Shown one piece after another: positions 10,715 to 19,462 of a DNA stretch of 64,000 bases. This stretch comes from JBCCOW01 sp038749105 (GTDB lineage: Bacteria; Planctomycetota; Phycisphaerae; Phycisphaerales; Phycisphaeraceae), in NCBI GenBank assembly GCA_038749105.1, contig JBCDIM010000008.1:1-64000 (forward strand), in the 5' to 3' direction. The position numbers were made by a program, and so were the translations under genes. The notes below the pieces were generated by a model. The model did no database searches, was not told the DNA's origin, and worked only from the letters and a program-made list of their open reading frames with translations. Every line of letters starts with the position of its first letter. The first letter of the stretch is position 1.

Positions 10715-12313
10715 ATGGCCCAACCCACCCCCCTCTCCGCCGCCGAGCTCTGGAAGAAATACAAGCGCAACCTCACCGCCTGCGGCAGCCTGGGCATCCG
10801 GCTGGACGTCTCCCGCATGGGCTTCGGGCAACGCTTCTTCGGCAAGTGGGCCGAGCCGATGGCCGAGGCCTTCGCCGCCATGGACGCCCTGGAACAAGGC
10901 AGCGTCGCCAACCCCGACGAGCAGCGCATGGTCGGGCACTACTGGCTCCGCAACCCCGAGCTCGCCCCCAGCGACGAGCTCAAGACCGACGTCGTCCAGA
11001 CCCTCGCCGACGTCAAGGCCTTCGTCTCGAAGGTCCACGACGCCGAGCTCACCCCGCCCACCGGCGGCCGGTTCTCCGACCTGCTGCTGATCGGGATCGG
11101 CGGCTCCGCCCTGGGCCCCCAGCTCCTGGCCGACGCCCTGGGCTCCAAGAAGGACCGCATGCGCGTCCACTTCCTCGACAACACCGACCCCGACGGGTTC
11201 CAACGCACCCTCGAGAACCTCAAGACCCGCCTCAAGAACACCCTCTCCGTCGTGATCTCCAAGTCCGGCGGCACCCCCGAAACCCGCAACGGCATGCTCG
11301 AAGCCCAGGCCGCCTACGCCGCCCAGTCCCTCGACTTCGCCAAACACGCCGTCGCCGTCACCGGCAACGGCTCCAAGCTCGACGGCGTCGCCGAAAGCCA
11401 AGGCTGGCTCGCCCGCTTCCCCATGTTCGACTGGATCGGCGGACGCACCTCCGTCATGTCCGCCGTCGGCCTCCTGCCCCTGGCCCTCCAGGGCATCGAC
11501 ATCGACGCCTTCCTCGATGGCGCCAAGCAGATGGACGACTGCACCCGCATCCCCTCGGTCGAAGACAACCCCGCCGCCCGACTCGCCCTCATGTGGCACC
11601 TCGCCACCGATGGCAAGGGCAAGAAGGACATGGTCATCCTCCCCTACAAGGACCGCCTGCTCCTGTTCTCCCGCTACCTCCAGCAGCTGGTCATGGAGTC
11701 CCTCGGCAAGGAGCACGACCTCGACGGCAACACCGTCGAACAAGGCATCGCTGTCTACGGCAACAAGGGCTCCACCGACCAGCACGCCTACGTCCAACAG
11801 CTCCGCGACGGCGTCAACAACTTCTTCGCGACCTTCCTCGTCGTCCTGCAAGACGTGCCCAACGTCTCCCGCTACCACCCGATCGCGGTCGAAGAAGGCG
11901 TCACCAGCGGCGACTTCCTCACCGGGTTCTGGCTCGGCACCCGTCAGGCCCTCTACGAGAAGAACCGCGGCTCGGTCAGCATCATCTGCGACAAGCTCGA
12001 CACCAAGACCCTCGGCGCACTGATCGCGCTCTACGAACGGGCCGTCGGTCTCTACGCCACGCTGGTCAACATCAACGCCTACCACCAGCCCGGCGTCGAA
12101 GCCGGCAAGAAGGCGGCCGGCACCGTGCTCGACCTGCAAAAACTCGCCGTCGCCCACCTCCAGTCCAACCCCGACGCGAAGCTGCTGCCCGATGAGCTCG
12201 CCGACGCGATCGGGCAGCCCGACGCGGTCGAGACGATCTTCCACGTCATGGAGCACCTGTCCGCCAACCGGCAGGGTGTCCGCCGCATCCGCAGCCGCTA
12301 CACCGCCCTGTAA
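10715..12313 (+). CDS. pgi: Glucose-6-phosphate isomerase
   Basis: Interconverts glucose 6-phosphate and fructose 6-phosphate in the cytoplasm. At 532 residues it is close to the usual 530-550. Two SIS-type sugar-phosphate blocks are seen: LIGIGGSALGP and VVISKSGGTPETRNGM; the active-site region GKEHDLDGNTVEQG is followed by the signature block GSTDQHAYVQQLRDG. The end is helical (SANRQGVRRIRSRYTAL). It stands alone, with a family A hairpin in its leader region. Confidence 0.96.
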   Translation: MAQPTPLSAAELWKKYKRNLTACGSLGIRLDVSRMGFGQRFFGKWAEPMAEAFAAMDALEQGSVANPDEQRMVGHYWLRNPELAPSDELKTDVVQTLADVKAFVSKVHDAELTPPTGGRFSDLLLIGIGGSALGPQLLADALGSKKDRMRVHFLDNTDPDGFQRTLENLKTRLKNTLSVVISKSGGTPETRNGMLEAQAAYAAQSLDFAKHAVAVTGNGSKLDGVAESQGWLARFPMFDWIGGRTSVMSAVGLLPLALQGIDIDAFLDGAKQMDDCTRIPSVEDNPAARLALMWHLATDGKGKKDMVILPYKDRLLLFSRYLQQLVMESLGKEHDLDGNTVEQGIAVYGNKGSTDQHAYVQQLRDGVNNFFATFLVVLQDVPNVSRYHPIAVEEGVTSGDFLTGFWLGTRQALYEKNRGSVSIICDKLDTKTLGALIALYERAVGLYATLVNINAYHQPGVEAGKKAAGTVLDLQKLAVAHLQSNPDAKLLPDELADAIGQPDAVETIFHVMEHLSANRQGVRRIRSRYTAL

Positions 12314-12374
12314 AGCCGCCACCGGTGGTGGCGGCCGTGCCCCCGGTGCCTACGGGTAATCATCACCGTCCTGA

Positions 12375-12380
12375 TAGCAT
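12375..12380 (+). promoter_or_regulatory. -10-like TAGCAT, 7 nt before a lipoprotein ATG
   Basis: TAGCAT is followed by seven bases and the ATG at 12388. The hexamer overlaps an alternative ATG at 12379, which argues that the downstream ATG is the true start. Confidence 0.4.
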
Positions 12381-12387
12381 GAACCGC

Positions 12388-12987
12388 ATGAAGCGATCCC
12401 TCCTCGCCACCGTCCTCCTGGCCGCCACCTGCTCGCTGCCCGGCTGCATCAGCCCGACGTACGTCAACATCCCGCCGCTGCCGTCGGACACCGCGTTCAA
12501 CAGCCCCAACACCCGAAACATCCACGCCATCAGCGAGGCCGCGATCCAGGCCATCGCTCGGCTCGATGCGCCGCTCACGCCGATGCCCTACGAGTTCATC
12601 CTCGCCGCCGAGTCGTCCCCCGAGAGCTACGCGGCCGTGGCCGAACGCCTCGGGCCCGACGCGCTGATCCCCGGCGACGAGCCCGTACCCGGCACCCTCA
12701 CCTACGAGGTCCGCCAGATCGCCGTCCGCGTCGGCGAAGCCCGTGTCGACGTCGTCCGTGAACGTGACAACGGGCGTTGGGAGATGGTCGAGGTGCAGCT
12801 CAAGCTCGTGCCCATCTCCGGCTGGGTCGTTGACTACACCCGCCCCCGCCGCATCGCCGTCACCCCGCCGGTCCGCCCCGACCTCGAGCTGTTGCCCGAC
12901 GTCATCCCCGGCGACCCCGCGACCCAACCCGCCCCAGCCGCCGCACCCACGCCACCCTCCACCGGACCCGCGACGCAGCCGATCTAA
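12388..12987 (+). CDS. Lipoprotein of unknown function
   Basis: 199 residues from the ATG at 12388 (three codons more if 12379 is used). The signal sequence MKRSLLATVLLAATCSLPGC ends in the lipobox LPGC, predicting a lipid anchor. The mature part has no recognised family; it contains ISEAAIQAIARL and a YEVRQIAVRVGEARVDVVR strand pair, and a Pro/Ala/Thr-rich tail. It follows pgi by 75 bp. Its TAA stop shares the tetranucleotide CTAA with the convergent DinB-like gene. Confidence 0.7.
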   Translation: MKRSLLATVLLAATCSLPGCISPTYVNIPPLPSDTAFNSPNTRNIHAISEAAIQAIARLDAPLTPMPYEFILAAESSPESYAAVAERLGPDALIPGDEPVPGTLTYEVRQIAVRVGEARVDVVRERDNGRWEMVEVQLKLVPISGWVVDYTRPRRIAVTPPVRPDLELLPDVIPGDPATQPAPAAAPTPPSTGPATQPI

Positions 12988-13463
12988 AACAGGCGCGGCA
13001 TCCCCATCGCCCGCCGCCACGCCGAGAGCTGCCCCAGGTGTAGCGAGACGTGCCCGGTCAGCGAGAACGACAAGAAGTCCCCCACCGTCGGGAACGGTTC
13101 ACCAAGCGGCCCTCGCGTCGGCTTGCCCAGTTGCTCGGCCGTCGCCGACTCCAACGCCGCGATGTACCGCGCATTCGCCGTGTGCCAGGCCCCGACCAAT
13201 ACGTCCTTCGATCCGTACAGCGACGCATCGCCGGAGACCTCGGACCCGATCCCGTACCGCTCCGCATAGTGTTCCAGCTCCCGCGTCCCGCCCACTTCCG
13301 CCGAGTGCGCGTCCGATGCATACGCCAGATGACCAATGATCCATGCCGGGTGGTTCATCCCCGTGCACGGCTGGCTGCAAAAGTCCTCGGCCGCGATGTC
13401 CTTCACCAGGTCATCGCTGTACCCCTGCATGAACCTCAGAACGCGGATTTCTTTCTCGTGCAT
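12984..13463 (-). CDS. DinB-like / DUF664-type four-helix protein
   Basis: 159 residues from the ATG at 13463. The pattern fits the DinB/YfiT-like four-helix bundle superfamily, whose members often bind a metal through three histidines: NHPAWIIGHLAY near the first third and TGHVSLHLGQLSAWRRAMGMP at the end supply candidate histidines. Catalytic role unknown; related proteins are thiol-dependent transferases or stress-induced proteins. The frame continues 14 codons upstream, but a TATCGT hexamer six bases before 13463 supports the shorter form. Confidence 0.75.
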   Translation of the reverse strand: MHEKEIRVLRFMQGYSDDLVKDIAAEDFCSQPCTGMNHPAWIIGHLAYASDAHSAEVGGTRELEHYAERYGIGSEVSGDASLYGSKDVLVGAWHTANARYIAALESATAEQLGKPTRGPLGEPFPTVGDFLSFSLTGHVSLHLGQLSAWRRAMGMPRLF

Positions 13464-13469
13464 CCTCAA

Positions 13470-13475
13470 ACGATA
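13470..13475 (-). promoter_or_regulatory. -10-like TATCGT, 6 nt before the DinB-like ATG
   Basis: Minus-strand TATCGT, then TTGAGG, then the ATG at 13463. It lies inside the longer open frame, so transcription from here could not produce the longer protein. Confidence 0.45.
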
Positions 13476-13561
13476 CCGCCCCCCGGTGTCGGCGTCGCCG
13501 CACACGCATGGCTAGCGACTCAACCACCTCTTTGAGCAGCAGCCGGATGCCCTGCCCGCAC

Positions 13562-14644
13562 TTAGGCGAGTTCCTCAAGGCCATGCTCTGAAAGCAGCTC
13601 CGGCAGGTTCACCGGCTTCCCGGTATTCATGGAGATCTCCATCGCTCGCAACACCGCGACAACCCGCAACCCGTCCTTGACGTCGGGGAACTCCACCGGC
13701 TTCCCGTCGAGGTGCTCGGCAAAGCACTCCAGATAGTTCTGGAACTCTCCCGCGTGATGGCCGGCCCCGCCCCACGGGTAGTAGTAGCTGTGAAGCTGAG
13801 GGTTCGACAGCTTGCGCGGCCCCTCGTCGTAAAAGTTGGTGTACACCTGAAAATCAGGGAAGTGTGCGTTAACGGCCGCTTCCGAACCACGAATCGTGCA
13901 CTCGATCGAGCCTTCAGCCTCAGGGTGAGCTGTCGGCGTGCCATAGAACCCGGAAACGGTGTGCGGCTTCCCGTCGCGGCCCTTGAGCACGAAGTGGTAG
14001 TTGTCCGGCACATCGAACCCCCGGCCCTGCATCGCGGGGCTCACCGACCCGTAGCCAAAGACCTCCTCGGGCATCCCGGCGTACCAGTACACCAGGTCCG
14101 TGGGGTGGACCAGGCCCGTGTAGATCCAGTTGTTTGCCCCGACCCTGCCCCACTTGCCGCTCGTGCCCACACGCTTGTCGCCGTGGTAGTGGGCCTCGAC
14201 GGTCTGAATCTCGCCCAGCCCCCGCTCTTGATAGATCTCTCTCTGCTGCATGAAGGTCGCGAAGAACCGACAACTCATCCCCACCATCAAGCTCTTCCCG
14301 CTCTTCTCAACCGCATCAAGCAGCGCACGCCCTTTCGCAAGATCGTCGACCAAGGGCTTGGTGCAGATCACATGCTTCCCCGCCTCCAACGCTTTAATGC
14401 AGTGATCGGCGTGCATCGGGTCGGGCGTGTAGATCGCAATGACATCGATATCGGGGTCAGCCAGCATCTCGTCGTATTCGAGCGTGTAGCGACCGACCGA
14501 GTACTCCGACATCCGGAGCTTGCACAGCTCGTCATCGAGATCGCAGATGCAAGCCGTCTCCCACACCGCGCTGCGCTCACAGCCGAAGAGAATGCTCTTG
14601 CCTTCGCTGACTCCCAGTACACCAAGACTCCGACGTTTTGCCAT
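13562..14644 (-). CDS. Gfo/Idh/MocA-family oxidoreductase
   Basis: 360 residues, NAD(P)-dependent sugar or inositol dehydrogenase family. After the first nucleotide-binding strand the usual GxGxxG loop reads GVLGVSEGKS, a departure from consensus. Later blocks are standard: DIDVIAIYTPDPMHADH, then the substrate-site KP motif in VICTKPLVDDL, and the C-terminal alpha/beta domain with HYHGDKRVGTSGKWGR. These proteins are very numerous in planctomycetes. The substrate is unknown. AAAGG lies ten bases before the ATG. Base composition here is somewhat lower in GC than neighbouring genes. Confidence 0.85.
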   Translation of the reverse strand: MAKRRSLGVLGVSEGKSILFGCERSAVWETACICDLDDELCKLRMSEYSVGRYTLEYDEMLADPDIDVIAIYTPDPMHADHCIKALEAGKHVICTKPLVDDLAKGRALLDAVEKSGKSLMVGMSCRFFATFMQQREIYQERGLGEIQTVEAHYHGDKRVGTSGKWGRVGANNWIYTGLVHPTDLVYWYAGMPEEVFGYGSVSPAMQGRGFDVPDNYHFVLKGRDGKPHTVSGFYGTPTAHPEAEGSIECTIRGSEAAVNAHFPDFQVYTNFYDEGPRKLSNPQLHSYYYPWGGAGHHAGEFQNYLECFAEHLDGKPVEFPDVKDGLRVVAVLRAMEISMNTGKPVNLPELLSEHGLEELA

Positions 14645-14836
14645 GACTTAGAAACCTTTGAAAAGCGAATCAATCCAATCCGTTCAGCTCCGGGCACAGC
14701 CGCACCCAGTAATCGCCTGCCTCCGCGTCTTTCGCCTTGTTGTTACGCCAACCCTACACGAACTGCGGAACCTGGAACTTGCTGAGGCATGAATCGACAC
14801 AGCATGTCGAGCTCAAACAACGCCTTACCAGTGTGA
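14645..14836. other. Intergenic region with no clear feature
   Basis: About 190 bases between the oxidoreductase start and the small membrane ORF, both on the minus strand. Less GC-rich than its surroundings. It presumably carries the oxidoreductase promoter, but no convincing -35/-10 pair, hairpin or open frame was found. Confidence 0.4.
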
Positions 14837-15004
14837 CTAGCCGAAGCCCTTAAGCGATGAAATCAAGTCCAACAGGATCCACACAAAGACCAACGGCACC
14901 AAGATGAGCAACAGCATTACGACGATCAAGACCGCGACGGCCCAGCCGGGCACCTTCCGCTTCCACCACGGAACCTGTTCGCGGTTCTTATCCCTAGTCG
15001 CCAT
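14837..15004 (-). CDS. Small single-span membrane protein (55 aa) behind glmS
   Basis: A 56-codon frame read from the ATG at 15004 to a TAG at 14837. The first 20 residues are charged and Trp/Lys-rich (MATRDKNREQVPWWKRK), then a long hydrophobic run (AVAVLIVVMLLLILVPLVFV and on to WILLDLI) and a short polar tail ending SSLKGFG. The layout predicts one membrane helix with a basic cytoplasmic N-terminus. It begins 18 bp after the glmS stop on the same strand, so it is probably co-transcribed. There is no clear Shine-Dalgarno sequence. Function unknown; the strongly hydrophobic, non-random composition is the main reason to call it. Confidence 0.6.
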   Translation of the reverse strand: MATRDKNREQVPWWKRKVPGWAVAVLIVVMLLLILVPLVFVWILLDLISSLKGFG

Positions 15005-15022
15005 CACACGGACCCGAAAGAA

Positions 15023-16975
15023 CTATTCCACCGTCACCGACTTCGCCAGGTTGCGCGGCTTGTCGACGTCATGCCCACGGGCGACGGCGGCGTGGTAAGC
15101 CAGCAGCTGCAGCGGCACGGTCGTGAGCAGCGGCTGCAGGGCGTCGGCGATCGGGGGGACGGGGAACACGAAGTCGGCGTAGCGGTGGATCGACTCGTCT
15201 CCCTCGGTGGCGACGGCGAGGATCCGGCCGCCGCGGGCTTTGACCTCTTCGATGTTGGAGATGACCTTGTCGTACTGCGAGCCCTGCGTAGCGATGAAGA
15301 CGACAGGCATGCCCTGGTCGATGAGGGCGATGGGGCCGTGCTTCATCTCGGCGGCGGGCATGCCCTCGGCGTGAATGTAGCTGATCTCCTTGAGCTTCAA
15401 CGCGCCCTCGAGGGCTACGGGGTAGTTGTAGCCGCGCCCGAGAAACAGCCAGTTGTCGCGGTCCACGACCTGGGCAACCGCGTCGCGGATCGCGTCGGAG
15501 TGCTGCGTGACCCGGGCGATCAGGTCCGGCACCCGGTCGAGGTCGTCGAGGTAAGCAGCCACCGCGTCGGCGGCGAGGTAGCGGCGGCGGGCGGTGTAGA
15601 GCGCGATCAGCGTGAGCACCGCGACCTGCCCGATGAAGGCCTTGGTTGAGGCGACGCCGATCTCGGGACCGACGCGGAGGTAGACGCCGGCATCGGTCTC
15701 GCGGGCCATGGTCGAACCCACGACGTTGACCGCGCCGATCGAAAGCGCGCCGCGGTCCTTCACCTCACGCAGGGCCGCGAGCGTGTCGGCGGTCTCGCCG
15801 GATTGGGAGATGGGCAGCACGACGGTCCCGTCCTCGATGATCGGGTTGCGGTACCGCAGCTCGGAGGCGTACTGGCAGCGCGCGGGGAGCTTGGCGAGGT
15901 CTTCGAAGAGGTACTCGCCGATGAGCCCGGCGTGGTACGCGGTGCCCTGCCCGGTGAGCAGCATGTGCTTGGCCCGCACCAGGTCTCGGGCGTAAGCGGT
16001 CAACCCGCCGAGCACGACACGGCCTTCGCGCAGGTCGATCCGGCCGCGCATGCACGTCCGCAGCGCCTCGGGCTGCTCCATGATCTCCTTGAGCATGTAG
16101 TGCTCGTAGCCCGCCAGCTCGATCTGTTGCAGGTCGAGTTCTAATTCGGAGACCTTGGACGACACCGGCTCGTTGTCGATCGTCGTCGTGCGGAAGTCGA
16201 CCGACCACGGCCCGCCCTTGACGTCGTGTTTATCACTGGGTCCCGCACACAGCCGGGCGACCTGGTAGTCGTCGAGATGGATCACTTGCGTGGTGTGGGC
16301 GACGATCGCGGAGGGGTCCGACGCGACGATGTACGCGTCGTCCGCCAGCCCGATCGTCAGCGGCGAGCCCTTGCGGGCGGCGATGAGGGTGTGCGGCTCG
16401 TTCGTGCAGATCACCGCGATGGCGTACGCCCCGGTGACTTCCTTGAGGGCGGCCTGCACCGCACACTCGAGGTTGCCCGGCCAATCATCGCCGGCATCGA
16501 CCGGGGCGCCCTCGTACAGCTGGGCGATCAGCTTGGTCAGGACCTCGGTGTCGGTCTCGGAGTAGAAGACGTGGCCCTTGGATTCCAGGTATTTCCGCAG
16601 CGCGGCGTAGTTCTCGATGATGCCGTTGTGGACCAGGGCGATGTGGTGGCCGTCGGCGGTGGTGGCGGTGTGGGGGTGGGCGTTGTCTTCGGTGACGGTG
16701 CCGTGGGTGGCCCAGCGGGTGTGGGCGACGCCGAGCGTGCCCCGGCCGAAGTCGCGGCGCTGCTGGACCAGGTCTTCGAGCACGGCAACGCGCCCGACCG
16801 ACTTGGACAGCACGAGGTTCCGGGGTGCGTAGGCCGCCGTGTCTGCTGAGGCGTCCACCGGGGCCATCACGGCCATGCCGGCGGAGTCGTAACCGCGATA
16901 CTCCAGGCGTTTGAGGCCTTCCAGCAGCAGCGGGGCTGCGGGCTTATGGCCGACGTACGCAACAATTCCACACAT
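15023..16975 (-). CDS. glmS: Glutamine-fructose-6-phosphate aminotransferase
   Basis: Makes glucosamine 6-phosphate from fructose 6-phosphate and glutamine, the first step toward UDP-GlcNAc for the envelope. 650 residues. The N-terminal glutaminase domain begins MCGIVAYVGH, with Cys2 as nucleophile after Met removal; two SIS domains follow, with YHAGLIGEY and the SQSGETADTLAAL phosphate-binding loop in the first and FLGRGYNYPVALEGALKLKE in the second. The C-terminus KPRNLAKSVTVE is the conserved family ending that closes the active site. AAAGG lies upstream of the ATG. No glmS ribozyme was recognised in the 120-bp leader. Confidence 0.97.
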   Translation of the reverse strand: MCGIVAYVGHKPAAPLLLEGLKRLEYRGYDSAGMAVMAPVDASADTAAYAPRNLVLSKSVGRVAVLEDLVQQRRDFGRGTLGVAHTRWATHGTVTEDNAHPHTATTADGHHIALVHNGIIENYAALRKYLESKGHVFYSETDTEVLTKLIAQLYEGAPVDAGDDWPGNLECAVQAALKEVTGAYAIAVICTNEPHTLIAARKGSPLTIGLADDAYIVASDPSAIVAHTTQVIHLDDYQVARLCAGPSDKHDVKGGPWSVDFRTTTIDNEPVSSKVSELELDLQQIELAGYEHYMLKEIMEQPEALRTCMRGRIDLREGRVVLGGLTAYARDLVRAKHMLLTGQGTAYHAGLIGEYLFEDLAKLPARCQYASELRYRNPIIEDGTVVLPISQSGETADTLAALREVKDRGALSIGAVNVVGSTMARETDAGVYLRVGPEIGVASTKAFIGQVAVLTLIALYTARRRYLAADAVAAYLDDLDRVPDLIARVTQHSDAIRDAVAQVVDRDNWLFLGRGYNYPVALEGALKLKEISYIHAEGMPAAEMKHGPIALIDQGMPVVFIATQGSQYDKVISNIEEVKARGGRILAVATEGDESIHRYADFVFPVPPIADALQPLLTTVPLQLLAYHAAVARGHDVDKPRNLAKSVTVE

Positions 16976-17095
16976 GGGCGAACCTTTAGATTCTTTGCTC
17001 GGATCAGCTCAAATGATAGTTGGAATCCGCGAAAATCCGAGCCGAACCGCGGAAGATCGGACATTCAGAGGATCGGCGATTACCGGCGATGCCGC

Positions 17096-17545
17096 TCAAT
17101 AACCCGGCGGGGGCGGCGCGTATTCGTCCTCGTCGTCTTCAGCGTAGGGTCCGCCGGGGCCCGCCCCCGGCATGTCGCGGGGGTGCTGCCCCACCTCGAC
17201 GGTGATCGTCGATCGGATCCCCCCCCGGCCGTTCCAGTCGGTCCGGAGCATCATCCAGACCGGCTTCATCGCGGCCTCCAGATCGTCGGCGATCCGGTTG
17301 GTCACCGCCTCGTAATAGATCCCGGCGTTCCGGAACGACTGGTAGTACAGCTTCAGTGACTTGAGCTCAACGCAGTCGGCACCGGGGATGTACTGCAGCG
17401 TCACCGTCCCGAAGTCGGGGTGCCCGGTCTTGGGGCAGACCGAGGTGAACTCGTCCGCGGTGTGCTCGATGACGAAGTCCCGGTCGGGGTTGGGGTTCGG
17501 GAAGGATTCGATCAGGCTGGGGTCGGGGGCGGTGGGGTCGGGCAT
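17096..17545 (-). CDS. queF: NADPH-dependent preQ0 reductase
   Basis: Reduces 7-cyano-7-deazaguanine (preQ0) to preQ1 in queuosine synthesis. 149 residues, the short one-domain type. The catalytic block is TSVCPKTGHPDFG with Cys37 (thioimide former) and Asp44, followed by the QueF motif ELKSLKLYYQSFRN and the glutamate in YYEAVTNRI. The C-terminal 25 residues are an unusual acidic, Pro/Gly-rich tail (EDDEDEYAPPPPGY). The partner tgt is found at 35.7 kb, which makes a functional queuosine pathway likely. Confidence 0.93.
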   Translation of the reverse strand: MPDPTAPDPSLIESFPNPNPDRDFVIEHTADEFTSVCPKTGHPDFGTVTLQYIPGADCVELKSLKLYYQSFRNAGIYYEAVTNRIADDLEAAMKPVWMMLRTDWNGRGGIRSTITVEVGQHPRDMPGAGPGGPYAEDDEDEYAPPPPGY

Positions 17546-17624
17546 GGCGGGTCATGGGTCCTGGGATGGAGCGGCATTATGGCAGGTCGGTGGCCGGGGC
17601 GGCGAGGCGGCAGCCCGAGCTTGT

Positions 17625-17630
17625 TAGCAT
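17625..17630 (+). promoter_or_regulatory. -10-like TAGCAT, 8 nt before the gatC GTG
   Basis: TAGCAT is followed by eight bases and the GTG at 17639. No Shine-Dalgarno sequence lies between. Spacing is slightly longer than in most other cases in this window. Confidence 0.35.
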
Positions 17631-17638
17631 GTCCGCCC

Positions 17639-17950
17639 GTGAGCGAGCACATCACCCCCGACGACGTCCGAAAGGTAGCCAAGCTGAGCCGGCTGAAGCT
17701 CAGCGACGAGCAGGTCACGCACTTCACCGGCCAGCTCGAGGCGGTGCTCGGCTATGTCGACAAGCTCAAATCGCTAGACGTCGAAGGCATCGAGCCCATG
17801 CCCCACGCGCTCGATCAGACCAACGTCCTCCGCGAAGACGTCCCAGGCCCCGCGCTTACCCACGACGACGCCCTCAAGAACGCCCCCGCCGTCGAAGAAG
17901 AGAAGTTCTTCGGCGTGCCCAAAGTCATCGGTGACGGAGGCGGCGCGTAA
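17639..17950 (+). CDS. gatC: Asp-tRNA(Asn)/Glu-tRNA(Gln) amidotransferase subunit C
   Basis: Small subunit that holds GatA and GatB together in the amidotransferase converting Glu-tRNA(Gln) or Asp-tRNA(Asn). 103 residues from the GTG at 17639, the usual length. The N-terminus ITPDDVRKVAKLSRLKLSDE and the central LDVEGIEPMPHAL match the family, and the tail EEEKFFGVPKVI is the segment that wraps GatA. The frame extends upstream only through sequence antisense to queF. gatA follows after 3 bp. Confidence 0.92.
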   Translation: MSEHITPDDVRKVAKLSRLKLSDEQVTHFTGQLEAVLGYVDKLKSLDVEGIEPMPHALDQTNVLREDVPGPALTHDDALKNAPAVEEEKFFGVPKVIGDGGGA

Positions 17951-17953
17951 GCC

Positions 17954-19423
17954 ATGGTCAGCACCCAGGACCACACGCTGACCGGGCTCCGTGACGCGAT
18001 CGCCGCCGGCGAGGTGTCGCCCGCCGACGCCACCGCCGCCTCCCTCGACGCGATCGCGCAGCACAACCCGACGCTCAACGCCTACCGCGAAGTCACCGCC
18101 GACTACGCCACAAAGCGCGCCGCCGACCCCGAGCTGAGTGGGCCGCTCAAGGGCGTGCCCATCGCCATCAAGGACTGCATGTGCCACACCGAAGGCACCA
18201 CCGCCTGCGGCTCGAAGATGCTCGAGCACTACCGCAGCCCCTTCACCGCCACGGCGGTACAACGCCTCGAAGACGCCGGGGCCGTGGTCCTGGGCAAGTC
18301 CAACATGGACGAGTTCGCGATGGGCTCGTCCACCGAGAACTCGGCGTTCGGCATCACGAAAAACCCTTGGGACCCCACCCGCGTACCCGGCGGCAGCTCT
18401 GGCGGTGCCGCTTCGGCCATGGCTGCGGGCCTCGCCGCCGCGACGCTCGGCTCCGACACCGGCGGGTCCATCCGACAGCCCGCATCGCTCTGCGGCATTG
18501 TTGGGTTCAAGCCGACCTATGGCCGGATCTCCCGCTGGGGCCTGGTCGCCTTCGCGTCCAGCCTCGACCAGATCGGCACCTTCACGCGGACCGTCCCCGA
18601 CGCCGCCCTGCTCAGCTCGGTGATGTTCGGCAACGACCCGAAGGACTCGACCACCGCCGACGTCGCCGTCCCCGCCGAGCTCGCTAACCCCGCCGCGATC
18701 GATACGCCGCTCGATAAGCCCACCATCGGCCTGCCCAAGCAGTACATGGTCGAGGGCGCGAACGACCCCGCCGTCGAACAGGCCCTGCAGCAAGCGATCG
18801 ATCTGTACAAGTCCCAGGGCGCCGAGCTTGTCGAGGTCGATCTGCCACACACCGACTTCGGCATCGCGACCTACTACGTCGTCGCCACCGCCGAGTGCTC
18901 ATCCAACCTCGCCCGGTTCGACGGCGTGCACTACGGCCACCGCGCCGCCGACCCCGACGACCTTATCGACCTCTACGCCAAGTCCCGCTCCGAGGGCTTC
19001 GGCGACGAGGTCAAACGCCGGATCATGCTCGGCACCTACGCCCTGTCCTCCGGCTACTACGACGCCTACTACAACACCGCCCTCAAGGTCCGCCGGCTGA
19101 TCCGCCGCGACTTTGATGCCGCCTTCGAATCCTGCGACGCGATCCTCTGCCCCACCGCCACCGGCCCGGCGTTCAAGATCGGCGAACTCACCGACGACCC
19201 CTTGGCGATGTACCTCAACGACGTCTACACCGTCCCGGCCAGCCTCGCGGGCCTGCCCGGCATCTCGCTCCCCGCCGGCTTCGCCGAGCGTGAAGGGAAA
19301 CAACTGCCCGTGGGCATCCAGCTCATCGGCAAGGCCTTCGATGAGGTCACGCTGTTCCGGCTCGCCCGGCAATTCGAAAACAACACCGACCACGGCACCA
19401 AACGCCCGGCCAGCATCAACTGA
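17954..19423 (+). CDS. gatA: Glutamyl-tRNA(Gln) amidotransferase subunit A
   Basis: Amidase subunit that releases ammonia from glutamine for tRNA-linked amidation. 489 residues. The amidase signature is complete: catalytic Lys in VPIAIKDCM, the Gly/Ser-rich VPGGSSGGAASA, and the cis-Ser/Ser pair in GSDTGGSIRQPASLCG. SKSNMDEFAMGSSTENSAFG is GatA-specific, separating it from general amidases. It begins 3 bp after gatC, so the two are one operon; gatB is not in this window. Confidence 0.96.
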   Translation: MVSTQDHTLTGLRDAIAAGEVSPADATAASLDAIAQHNPTLNAYREVTADYATKRAADPELSGPLKGVPIAIKDCMCHTEGTTACGSKMLEHYRSPFTATAVQRLEDAGAVVLGKSNMDEFAMGSSTENSAFGITKNPWDPTRVPGGSSGGAASAMAAGLAAATLGSDTGGSIRQPASLCGIVGFKPTYGRISRWGLVAFASSLDQIGTFTRTVPDAALLSSVMFGNDPKDSTTADVAVPAELANPAAIDTPLDKPTIGLPKQYMVEGANDPAVEQALQQAIDLYKSQGAELVEVDLPHTDFGIATYYVVATAECSSNLARFDGVHYGHRAADPDDLIDLYAKSRSEGFGDEVKRRIMLGTYALSSGYYDAYYNTALKVRRLIRRDFDAAFESCDAILCPTATGPAFKIGELTDDPLAMYLNDVYTVPASLAGLPGISLPAGFAEREGKQLPVGIQLIGKAFDEVTLFRLARQFENNTDHGTKRPASIN

Positions 19424-19462
19424 CCTGCCCCCTCACCCCCTCTTCATCTCGGGAGAATCCAC

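Noticed and set aside
10655..12322. 555-codon minus-strand frame opposite pgi
   Set aside because: Mirror of the pgi reading frame with Gly/Val/Glu-rich low-complexity sequence; pgi is certain.
14904..15098. 64-codon plus-strand frame between the oxidoreductase and glmS
   Set aside because: Opposite to the small membrane ORF and the glmS end, no hydrophobic pattern and no start signal.
16976..17095. glmS ribozyme in the glmS leader
   Set aside because: The 120-bp leader is short and shows no recognisable ribozyme core; an ordinary promoter with -10 near 17013 is possible but weak.
19125..19140. TTCGAATCC, like a tRNA T-loop
   Set aside because: It is inside gatA coding sequence and no acceptor or anticodon stem can be drawn around it.
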